NCBI RefSeq assembly: GCF_000499845.2
Contig: NC_023749.2
Coordinates: 27,779,950-27,843,949 of the forward strand
DNA from: Phaseolus vulgaris
Lineage: Eukaryota > Streptophyta > Magnoliopsida > Fabales > Fabaceae
DNA: 64,000 nucleotides
Reading direction: 5' to 3'
Under the pieces are notes generated by a model. It saw only the letters and a program-made list of their open reading frames with translations, made no database searches and was not told the DNA's origin. Both the position numbers and the translations under genes were made by a program. How positions within the stretch are numbered: position 1 is the stretch's first letter; every line of letters starts with the position of its first letter. Shown here in pieces: positions 11,449 to 21,030 of this stretch.

Positions 11449-11462
11449 GACTGGGGGGCTTG
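11449..11462 (+). other. Polypurine tract of element A2
   Basis: GACTGGGGGGCTTG lies directly before TGTACCGACC, the start of the LTR. Confidence 0.85.
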
Positions 11463-12612
11463 TGTACCGACCAAGTCATCGGGTGTGATGACGTGTCTAG
11501 CACGTGCTATGTGGGGCGTGCTCAACAGAACACGTGGACAAGAGAAAGATGAATAGTTTTTAGAAGTGAGCATAGTCGCCTATTCGTGGAACTGGCGTTC
11601 TATAGTAAACTTGGTCGGATGTCACCAGGGTTGTGTGTCGTCGACGTAGTAGATAATGGAAGATCAGGTGGTCTGACATCGCCACAGAGAGCACATCGCC
11701 GAATCTTCCAGTAAGCTTAGTTAAAGTTGCTGGAGGCTGAGAAGAGTAAGTTCAAGCGTATAAGTTTAGTAAGATGATTGTTGCACCGACATGGGGCGTG
11801 AAGGTCGTGTGGGTTGAAGGGAACAACTTGCCCATCAGCGACAGGATTCCCAGAGTGGACATTCGTTGGTGGCAAGGTTTCCTCAGCTAGAACATGCATG
11901 GCGTAGCAATAAGGAGGGTGCCACTTGCGACAAGCGATGTCACAGAGATGGTGCACTTTGTTGCATCCGATACTCGCCTAGTCAAGTGGTGTTCCAGAGT
12001 GTATTACGTGCTAGATTACTCCTTGAATAGGAGACTTAGCCGCACGACTGGTTACTACACAAAAATAACGCTCAAGTTACCCTAGCCCAGATGACGATGC
12101 GTGTAGGGTTGGATGCTACCTGTTACCCCAACCCAGATGATGACACGTGTAGGGTTGGATGTAATATAAGAAATGACGCTCGGGTTACCCTAGCTCAGAT
12201 GATGACACGTGTAGGGCTGGGTACTACCTGCTACCCCAGCCCAGATGGTGACACGTGCAGGGTCGGATGCGAGCCACGCGTCCAAAGCATAACTGCCTGG
12301 AGAGAGAAAAAACCTAGCTATAAAGGTAAACTTAACAAAATTTGCAGAGGTATGTTTTTCATTACGGCTCATTATTTTGGGTTGAGTGCACTTTAGTACG
12401 GTTCTGCAGAGTATAGTTTTCTCTCAGTTTTTGGGTGTTCTTGTCATTGACTTGAGCGTCGGAGCGCCATCGGCGGTAGAGGCGCCACCTTGTGTTTTTC
12501 AGGTTCTCAGAGAGGCTATCTGTGGTGTGGACTTGAAGGGCACGTGGTGTCAAGCTGGTGAGGAAGATCGTGACGAGGCAACGCTCTTACGCTTGGTCAA
12601 CCGGCAGGATCA
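11463..12612 (+). mobile_element. Complete 3' LTR of element A2
   Basis: It runs from TGTACCGACCAAG to CCGGCAGGATCA (1150 bp). A TATA-like CTATAAAG lies near 12318-12325. The LTR is about 260 bp longer than the solo LTR at 16181, partly because of a tandem array at 12076-12275. The next five bases, AAACT, would be the target-site copy, but the 5' end of the element lies outside the window. Confidence 0.85.
12076..12275 (+). repeat. Four-copy G-box-rich array inside the A2 LTR
   Basis: Four diverged ~46-bp units each contain CCCAGATG, then GACACGTGTAGGG or a variant, then GGATG. Copies 1-2 and 3-4 form a higher-order pair separated by AT-rich text (AATATAAGAAATGACGCTCG). The core ACACGTGT is a G-box-type bZIP/bHLH site. 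The array lies just upstream of the LTR TATA box, the position of an enhancer. LTR A has a single related unit near 6610-6640. Confidence 0.7.
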
Positions 12613-12757
12613 AAACTGTTGCCTAAACCTAAGCCCACAGCTGCATATTCCATGTCTGGAAAAGTGTTTCCAAAGCATTGCCTAAAGTTACGACAACACT
12701 TTTCCTACTTTAGAAAATGCTTTTTAGATGTTGTCTAAGGTAAAAAATGGTGTAGTG
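12613..12757. mobile_element. CACTA-like transposon terminus (partial)
   Basis: Read on the minus strand, the segment begins CACTACACCATTTTTTACC at 12757. It carries several subterminal variants of TTGYCTAARG on both strands, the usual look of a CACTA (En/Spm-like) end. The next three bases, TCA, would be the target duplication. The other end is not visible, because the LTR element interrupts at 12612. The call is by motif only. Confidence 0.45.
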
Positions 12758-14156
12758 TCAGTAGACAAGTGCTTCCATTTTATATTATTGTTGCCCCCAC
12801 ATAGCGTAAAACCTTTCACTATCTACTATTTCCAAATTGGTTTATTATCATACTGCCTCATCCCCTTCCTCATTTATAAGTTCCTTAAAATATCTCCATT
12901 TAATTGGTCTCCCTGTATGATGCAATCCGGCTTTGTAGCCTTGCATGCTTTTTTGTGTAGATATTGTTCTTCAATATTTTTTATTTGAATTTCTTCGATG
13001 GAAAGATTAAATTTTAAAGATAGAAATTAGTTGAATCTAAATGAAGTAAGACCAACACTTAGTTTTTAGAGTGAGTTTTACTCAACACTATTAGGAGGAG
13101 TCTAGCTAAAAGACAACTCTAGGTAGAACTTTGACAAGTAGAAGTGTCACAAAATTTGAGAGCAATTCTTTATCAAATCAAAGTTGAAAATACGTGGACA
13201 AGAAACTTCTATTTATAAGAGAGAAAAACTTGCAAGGCAAGCATCTCAATCAAAAATCCTCTCAAATGATAAGTGTCGCCTCCTTATTTGCGCAAATCCT
13301 CTCTATTTGTCCTTTCTTTTTCGACTATCTACTCTCCCCGGCTAAGCCGACAAGAGAGAGTGAGGAGGTCGTTACGTGAGCGTTACATGACCGCTAACAT
13401 TCCATTTATTATGGAAGGAGAAGGGAACGCCCTATTAGTAAGCATATCGAGGCGCAGGTAGGAAGCACATCTGGCCATTTGAAATGCATTTTTATTAAAG
13501 CAAGAAAGAAGACAAGATCTTCTACTTATTTTTTATATTTATATATGCCAACTGCAACTGATTCCACTTGAGCAAGAGCAGCGGAGCGTGACAAGTGACG
13601 TGTCTTTTTTGGAGGAAAATCCTCTCCTTTGAGGAGGGGACATGTGGATCTTGATGTCATTCTTGTCTATGCTTAAGTGGACCTTTTTTCCTATTTACAC
13701 CGAACTCTTACTTTACCCAAAATATAAGATCCAAAAATAATTCCTAAATTATTATGTACAATTTTTACAAACAAAAAGAAGAAAAAAGACTCTACAATTT
13801 ACGATTGTTCATCTCCAATAAAATCTCATCTTCTTATATACTCTTAGTCAAAGATTTTCATTCTAGAATCCTTATATTTAGAGATATTATCGTCATTAAT
13901 TACTATTTCTCCTCCCCTCTATTTTAATTTCACATAACTCATTTCCTCTTTGTTTTGTAATATTTTCCTCTTTCACTTTAAACATGAAACCTAGTTTCTT
14001 GCCCAAACTCCATAGATTACCTCTATTCTACCCACACGTTACTTATTAGTTTCAAAATTTAATTTTAACTTATTCACTTGGCAAATTGTTATTAAAAATA
14101 AAAAAGATAGATTGTAAAATCAGAAACTATTTCTAATGATAGATTGGAGAAAAATA
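12758..14156. other. AT-rich intergenic DNA without a recognised gene
   Basis: No ORF with a convincing protein is present. A GC-richer patch at about 13250-13650 includes a short inverted pair (CCTCTCCTTTGAGGAGG at about 13621) and a segment ending in GGACATGTGG. It could be an old element remnant, but I cannot assign it. Confidence 0.5.
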
Positions 14157-14360
14157 TCAAAATGAAAAGACTTAATAGAGAAATTATTTCAAATGTATAG
14201 ATCATATTACAGAAATATACATATCACACAACTTTTCACTTTTTCAACTATTATTATTATCAAAATGAAAATACTTAATACAGAATTTATTTCAAAGGCA
14301 TAAATCATATTACAGAAATAAACATATCACACATCTTTTCACTTTTTCAATTATTATTGC
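14157..14360. repeat. Two-copy ~102-bp tandem repeat at the 3' end of the O-methyltransferase pseudogene
   Basis: ATCAAAATGAAAAGACTTAA starts copy 1 (14157-14258) and a near-identical text starts copy 2 (14259-14360). Both contain CATATTACAGAAAT and end TTTTTCAA. Copy 2 runs right up to the gene's stop codon, so the duplication involves the 3'UTR. Confidence 0.8.
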
Positions 14361-15766
14361 TATGGATAAACCTCTATGAGAGACTTGAAACCTAGAACTT
14401 GAGTTATCTTGTAGTGATTGAACCCTGCAGAAAAGAACAACTTAGCCCAATCTTTCTCATTTCTCTGTTTTCCAGTAACCAACACCATCATCTCCATATC
14501 ATAGTAGAGCTTTGTTTGTTCTGATTCACTGTCTCCTTTCACGTTTCCTATCACCGTGTCTATGATAATCACTTTTCCTTTATCTTTGTTTTTGATTGCC
14601 TCCTTACATCTCTTCAGGATTTTCAAGCATTCCTCATCGTTCCAGTTATGCATTACAGTCTACATCACAAGCAAATCCAATCACATTAAATATTCAATAA
14701 AAACGACATGTTGATTATCTAACAAAGATCAACCAGTCACAAACACAGATTTTGTATCCAACATGATGAGATTTTCATAATTTCTTCATAATATTCAAAA
14801 GCCATACAATACAATCAACAAATGAGATTTAATTAATCTCTAACAAAAATCTATCAGCAATCAAAGTCCCTTTACTATTCAGAATAGACCGATAGAAAAT
14901 GAAGTGTGCTAAAGGTGTAGTAAGAAGATAGTTAATATTAGATAGTATTTACCTCTGCTAAAGGTAGAAGATAGTTAACAATTAGATAATATTTACCTTC
15001 AACATGATGGAATCAGCAGAAGGGATTGTTTCAAACATGTCCCCTCCAACATATTTTATGTTATCCGTTCCTGCAAGCCATGAACAACATGTGGGAGATC
15101 AAAGACAATGCAGTTCAAGTGTGGAAATGAGTTGGCAATTGCCTTAGCCAAAGTTCCTGTTCCTCCCCCAACATCAACCAAAGACTCTAATCCTTGCAAC
15201 ACTCCCTTGCACTTCTCAATCACCACACTGGAAATCAATCGAGTGTCATTAGTCATGGCATCATTGAAAAGGTGATTGAATTTGGGCTCACGGCTAGCAT
15301 AGTCCCACAAAGTCATCTCATTTTGTGTGTGAAATGGTGTAGGGTCATCATTTGTGAACCAAGTGGAGAATTGAAACCATGGATTGAACAAAACTGGATC
15401 AAGTATGACTTGTAGCAAACATGTCATACGAAAGGGATGGTCCTTAAGGAGTAGTATAGATGCATCAGTTAACACATAACTCACTTCTTGATTATTATGA
15501 GTGACAATGTGTTGAGAGAAAAAACCAGAGTGGACCAAGATTTGCATCAAGCGGGAAATAAAGCAAGTCTTGGAAGGATGAACTGGGAGTGAAGCAATGA
15601 GTTGTGAGAGTGGCATAGGTTTGCCATACTTGTGTATGACATCAGGTATGCACAAATCAATTGCACATTTAAGGCACATAGAGTTTATGAAACCAAAAGT
15701 TTGGTTCAATATGTGGGTTTGAGATTAAAATAGTTTAGAAGACTGATCTTCGTGGTGAATACTCAT
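14360..15766 (-). pseudogene. Plant class-I O-methyltransferase (isoflavone 7-OMT-like), two exons, broken
   Basis: Exon 1 is 14997-15766 and exon 2 is 14360-14659, with a 337-bp GT...AG intron (14660-14996). The protein is of the SAM-dependent O-methyltransferase 2 family that methylates hydroxyls of phenylpropanoids and (iso)flavonoids in the cytosol. The SAM site LVDVGGGTGTLAKAIA and FDLPHVV are present, then VGGDMFETIPSADSIMLK, and exon 2 opens TVMHNWNDEECLKILKRCKE with the catalytic-type His. Two lesions are visible. An in-frame TAA lies at codon 14 after the ATG at 15764-15766, before SQTHILNQTFGFIN. A 1-bp deletion near 15069 shifts the frame between HVVHGLQ and TDNIKYVGGDMF. Exon 2 is intact to YP and TAG. 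A TATA box lies 50 bp upstream. Similarity to legume isoflavone 7-OMTs is from memory; the substrate is unknown. Confidence 0.85.
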
Positions 15767-15815
15767 ATTTTTGTATTTAAAGTAAACTTGTGATTAGCAA
15801 ACTCACTTGGATGGA

Positions 15816-15823
15816 TTTATATA
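15816..15823 (-). promoter_or_regulatory. TATA box of the O-methyltransferase pseudogene
   Basis: The minus strand reads CCTATATAAATCC, with TATATAAA ending about 50 bp upstream of the first ATG. That spacing leaves room for a short 5'UTR. Confidence 0.6.
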
Positions 15824-16175
15824 GGACTGGTAATACCATCTATCGGTCCCATATTTCACTACAGTTAAACAACAAAACGCCAAGATATTTAGAGTGCAGT
15901 GCTATTTTATAACAATATATTTCTTTATACACATTAAATAACTTATCAAAAAAATTAATTTCACGTGTGTGTTTATTTCCTTGTTTTCATTGAGAAACAT
16001 AGCACATATGTTTAATGATTACTAACCGCAAATTTTAAAAGTAAAAAAAAAATCTATTTATTGCAAAAACATCATTATAGTAACTAACTCCAATTGTCAT
16101 TAGCATGAATTATATAATGCTAAACAAATGATCCTAAAATTTCATCTAACGAGGTAAGTTGTCGGATTAAACACA
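15824..16175. other. AT-rich upstream region of the pseudogene
   Basis: Promoter-side DNA without ORFs. An ACACGTG-type core (CACGTGTG) lies near 15963 on the plus strand. Nothing else is recognised. Confidence 0.4.
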
Positions 16176-16180
16176 AGTAC

Positions 16181-17070
16181 TGATCCTGCCTGTTGACCAG
16201 AACGCTGGAGCTTTGCCTCGTCAAACTTGGATCGACTTCTGCGCCGTGTCAGCCTCCGTCTTTCACCGCGATTCACCTCAAGAACCTGCAAAAGAACAGA
16301 ACGGCGCCGCTGCGGCCGATCGCAGTCCAACGCCCAAGTCAGCGACTGAACCACCAAATACTAAGAGTAACACTCAAGAACTCTCAAGGAACCGTGAACC
16401 AGTTCTCTCTCGTATACTCTAGAACTCGCAAGCGTAAAGAAGACAATCTGAACATGCGTACCTCAGAAGTTCGTTGGGAAACTCTTATATACCTGGACAC
16501 TTTCTCTCTCCTGGCAGTTACACACCTGGACACGTGGCTTGCATCCAGCTGTACACGTGCCATCATCTGGAGCCTCCTTGACTTGGGCGCTGCTTCTGAC
16601 TCTCTTTTGGCTAAGTTACTTATGCATGATACTACTCAGTGCATAGTTGCCTTGGAGCGCGATCTCTTCTGGATTGGCGAGTTCGGGTGCCTTCGTACAC
16701 ACCTTCCCTGTGGTCTCGCCGGCCGCCTTCATGATCTGCACCACCTGTTCCACCGTGTATGATCGAGCAAGCTGTCCCCCGACCTCATCCTCTGGCCAGT
16801 TGGGAAATGTCTATCTGCCTTCATCTCCGGCGATGTGCTTGTCTCGGTGATCTCTAGTCACTTGGTCGCCTGGGTTTACATCTGGCGACCTCATCTTCAA
16901 CCCGGTGACCGCCGGTTCTGGTGTGCTGGAGATCGGAGCACGCCAACTTAACATCTGGCGACTACACGAGCCCCCCGACTTCCTTCCCTTCTGCCAGCCA
17001 GGCGTCCCATCAACACGCCTATACAATAACTTGATGCCACGTCATCACTTCCGACTACCAGGGCGGTACA
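16181..17070 (-). mobile_element. Solo LTR of the A family with AGTAC target-site duplication
   Basis: The reverse complement runs from TGTACCGCCCTGG to GGCAGGATCA (890 bp) and matches the LTRs at 6209 and 34459. AGTAC is present at 16176-16180 and again at 17071-17075. No internal sequence adjoins it, so it is a solo LTR left by LTR-LTR recombination. Its TATA-like TATATAAG lies near 16484-16491. Long open frames inside it are shadows. Confidence 0.95.
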
Positions 17071-17075
17071 AGTAC

Positions 17076-18415
17076 ATATCGAGATTAAAGTAATTAAAAA
17101 TACTTATAGGTTAACATTTGTTTATTCTAAATATAAAAATTAATTTTATTACTTCTTCAGCAACTTTTTTTATAAAATATAGATTTAATCTATATTACAG
17201 TTGAATTATATATTTTCATCAATTGAACCGTTACATTAAATTCTAACGTATTATATCATATAAATTTAAAAATACTTAGGTACTAGATAATATATACAAA
17301 ATGTTTAAATTCTATAAAATTTGAAGAACATGAGTATTAAAAAATATTTAAAAAAAATATATACATTAGAGTAGGTTACTCTAATAATATTAAATATGTT
17401 TTAATTTTTAATTTTTAATTTTTTTAAAAGCTTTATGTTCATGTCAATTAAGGAGACTTTTCTCTACACACATCTCTTTCATCCATATACATCTCTTTCA
17501 TCCACACACATCTCTTTCATCCACACTTTTCTCCTCATCTTCTTCACTCATACTCATTTCCTTCATTCACACTTAAGCATTCTCGTGGAGTATATGCATG
17601 AAAAATGTGGGTACTAATTAAACCAGTAGACGCATGTTTTATTGGTGAATTTCTGTTGAATAAGATTGACGCATGTTCAATCTTGTTTAACTCTGTTGGA
17701 GGATTGAGAAATGATTAATGTTTAGAGAACCTGTGAAGAATTCAATGGTGAAAGAAATTAGAGTTCAACCGTTTTTCAATTGCTATTTTAATATCTTTTA
17801 TATTTTTTGCACAAGTATCTCAACCCCTTTTATCTTTATTTTTATTGCTAACTTTTATTTCTTGTACATAGATTCTAAACACTGATTTACTAATTTCACT
17901 ATTGGATTCGTTGGGAGACAAGTTGGGTCATCTGACCACAATTATACTATCATTTCTTTAACATTAGACAGGTCTACGCTAAAATTATTTTAATTTAACA
18001 ATAAAACGACAACTATTAGTGTGAGTTTAGTTGAAACTTTTCATTAATAAATAATTAAATTTTATAATTACTGAGTCGTTCAAGTCGACACTACATTTTC
18101 AATTAATTTTTAATATATAATGTGTATAGTGCGGATTGATAAATTTGGCTTATCGCATCATTGAGATTTGCGTACTTGTAAGTTGGCTCATATAAATTTT
18201 TAAAATAAAAAATGTAACAATCTTTTTATAATTTTGTAATCCCAAATTTAAATATGTTATGAAAACAATGATTTAGTACAAAATATATAATGAACAAAAA
18301 TTAAAGTGAACCAAAAAAAATTTAATTTGAATTTATAAAATTTTAATATTAAAAGTTATTAATACAAATATTTAATCATATTTAATTTATAAATAATACT
18401 ATACAACATTAAAAG
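17076..18415. other. AT-rich intergenic DNA
   Basis: Very A+T-rich sequence with no recognised gene. About four copies of a 19-20-bp unit (CATCTCTTTCATCCACACA and variants) form a small minisatellite at about 17467-17535. Confidence 0.6.
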
Positions 18416-18420
18416 AAAGG

Positions 18421-19304
18421 TGATCCAGCCGGTTGACCTGAGTGCAAGAGCCTTGCCACGTCAAAGGTTTCTCCTTCTGGATCTGCTTCGCACCACGTTA
18501 GCTTCTGTCCTCCACACCTCAATTCTTCGTAAGAACCTGCAGAAAACAAAGTGGCGCCACTGCGGCCGATCGCGCTCCGACGCTCAAGTCAGTGACGGAA
18601 TCACCAAATACTCAGAGAGAATATCAAAACTCAAGGAACCGTGCGCAGTGAATCTCAGTGTTCTGAAAAGCGTACTCTAGTGTTCTCAGAAAGCGTACCT
18701 CAAAGTCTGTTAAGAGTTCCTTATATACCTGAGCACTTTCTCTCTCCTGACGGTTACACCTCTGGACACGTGGCTCGCATCCAGCTGTACACGTGTCACC
18801 ATCTGGAGCCCCTTTCTACTTGAGCGTCACCTCTACTCTTCAAGCTATTCGACTAAGTTACCCATGCGAGGAGTAACTTGGTGCATAGCTTCCTTGGAGC
18901 GCGACCACTTAAGCGGCGAGTACGGGGTGTCACCATGCACACCTTCTCTGTGGTCTCGCTTGCCGCTATCACGATCTGCTTCACTTGCACATCATGCATG
19001 TTCTAGTAAACTGTTCCCTTGCCCCGACTTCTGGCTAGGGAATGATCATCTGATAACTTCGTTCTTCGTACTCGTACCCCTTTCGGCGGTCTCTAACCAC
19101 TTGATCGCCTAAAACTCACATACGACGACCATGACGCAAGCCTGGTGACCACAGGTTACACATGCTAGATATCGGAGAACGCCAAGCTAACAATTGGCGA
19201 CTACACAAACTTCCCGACGTACTTCCCTCCTGTTAGCCAGGTGTCCCGTTCAACACGCCTATATTATCGTTTGCTGCCACGTCATCACTTCCGATTACCT
19301 GATC
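18421..19304 (-). mobile_element. 3' LTR of element E, lacking its first six bases
   Basis: It matches 57053-57942 almost throughout by eye. It stops at CCTGATC where the partner continues GGTACA. The polypurine tract and ~30 bp next to it are also missing, so a small deletion removed the LTR/internal junction. A TATA-like TATATAAGG (minus strand) lies at about 18720-18728. Confidence 0.9.
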
Positions 19305-19411
19305 ACTAAGAGGTCACGTCATCGTCGATCTATGTGGCGCCGGTACGGATTTCCGTACGTTCGTACCCTCTGCCTTTCTGACGCTCCACCAACCCCTTTT
19401 TCAATCACACG

Positions 19412-19420
19412 ACACGTGGC
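19412..19420 (+). promoter_or_regulatory. G-box upstream of the antisense gene (element E)
   Basis: ACACGTGGC lies in the context CGACACGTGGCTTCATCAAC, identical to copy B at 35427. It is about 190 bp upstream of the 5'UTR intron donor. Confidence 0.5.
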
Positions 19421-19613
19421 TTCATCAACGGTCGTCTTTAATTGACGTTTGCGCTTCCTAAAACGTTCGAAAACCCTTAAACTCATCGCGTTTTTCACTG
19501 TTCCATCGTCTTTCTTCATTCTCAAGCACTCCAAACATTTTCTCTGCGAACCACGAAGCTTCTCGTCTCTCTCAATCTCCAACTTTCTTCATCGCTCATC
19601 CGATCACAAAAAG

Positions 19614-19845
19614 GTACCCCTTTTACTCCTCCTATTGGTATTTGTCGCATTTTAATCGGCTTGCATCATCCATTAACTGTCTGAAGCATACGTTGTGGGA
19701 TGTATCTCTTTTTTCTCGTAACCTAAGGTTTCGTCCCTGATAACGTCTATCCCAGCGAAACCTTGTTCGTTCATCCTATCTTCTTCGTCCCTAATCGAGT
19801 CATTCTCTGCTAGCTTCATTTCATCCCTTTCTCTTTCCTTTGCAG
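19614..19845 (+). other. Predicted 5'UTR intron of the antisense gene (element E)
   Basis: The donor AAAAAG|GTACCCC and acceptor CTTTCCTTTGCAG delimit 232 bp, exactly the length seen in copies A2 and B. The ATG follows at 19854. Confidence 0.6.
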
Positions 19846-19853
19846 TTCCTGCG

Positions 19854-20831
19854 ATGGCTCACACGAAGTCCACCGCTAACCCTCCTTCTTCATCGCGAAA
19901 TCCTCCACCCAAAACCAGTAGGGTTGTCCCTGGGACAAATCCTCCATCAATACGCAACCCATCTCGAGCCTCTGGTGCTCCCACTGCACAGGTTGAGAGG
20001 CCCGCTTCTTCTCATGCCAACCCTACCCAGGCAACTCCACCACTCGCCGGAGGAGCCTCCCTTCCTCCAGAAGACTATAAAAAGCTCTACCCTTGGGCTA
20101 CCCCAACTCTGCTGAAAGAGACTTCCTCGATAACCACCCAGTTGGCGTGCACCGACTGAGGAAAGGAGATCAATCCGACCTCTCAATCCACAAGGAGCAC
20201 GATAGCAAAATGGTCGTGCTACCCTGCTGCCCGGGTGAACCGATCTGCGCAGACGATAAGGCGAACAACGGTGAGTTGTTCTACTTTATCTACGCTACCT
20301 TCTTCAAGAAAGTGAAGCTTAGGCTTCCTTTTACCCATTTCGAGAGAGAGCTACTGACCGAGCTCAACATCGCGCCTGCCCAGCTTCATCCCAACAGCTG
20401 GGCGTTCGTAAGGGCGTTCCAAATTATCTGCGCACACTTGGGGCTACCGGCTTCATTGGACGTCTTCCTCTTCCTGTTTGAGGCAAAGAATCCCGGAGAT
20501 CGCCTCTGGGTCAGCTTGAACGGGATTGCTGGGAGATCAATCTTCTCAATCTTCCACCAATCTTATAAAGACTGGAAAGGGAAGTTCGTGAAGGTGTGCC
20601 AAAACGACCAAGACCCCTCCCTGCTCGACGACTTCCCCTTGTATTGGGTAAACAAGGGGAACAAAGACTCTAAAGACGGCTTCAGGAGGCCAAGAAGCCC
20701 TGACAACATGGGGGAGTTAGACAAGGATCTTTGTCTCTTCTGGAAAAGCGTGGCTGTCGTCAACATCACCTTCCCCACTGCCTCAATAATTTCCTTCGAG
20801 TTCCTCGAGGACCAACTCGAAGCTCACATAG
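19854..20831 (+). pseudogene. Antisense gene of element E, coding exon 1 (frameshifted)
   Basis: The start MAHTKSTANPPSSSRNPPPK begins a disordered leader. The domain follows (DYKKLYPWATPTLLKETSS, then after a ~1-bp indel near 20130 VHRLRKGDQSDLS, LPFTHFERELLTELNIAPA, QLHPNSWAFVRAFQIICAHL). The exon ends at CACATAG|GTCAGC, the donor of a 199-bp phase-1 intron (20832-21030) with acceptor CTTGTGCAG. The family assignment is as for copy A: plant 'putative gypsy type transposon' domain, function unknown. Confidence 0.8.
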
Positions 20832-21030
20832 GTCAGCCCCTTCCTCAACACCAAGTCCTTCACTTCAAGTTAACACTAACTTAGCGTCTTCACCACTCTA
20901 TTTTGGCATTTCTATTATTCTGTGTTGACCTTGATCTTTCATCCATGTACTACTTGTGTCATCTCTACATGAATGCACTTGCATATTTCGCTTCTGCCTT
21001 GGTTGCTCATTTGTTCTTTACCTTGTGCAG

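Noticed and set aside
16193..16850. Overlapping open frames of 60-190 codons on both strands
   Set aside because: They lie wholly inside the solo LTR; similar frames recur in the other LTRs of the family at 6090-6725, 18421-19112 and 34419-35396. They show no domain and are artefacts of GC-rich LTR sequence.
12758..18420. tRNA, rRNA or microRNA genes in the AT-rich island
   Set aside because: I found no tRNA A/B-box pair with a cloverleaf and no rRNA-like text; short dyads such as that near 13621 are too small to call.
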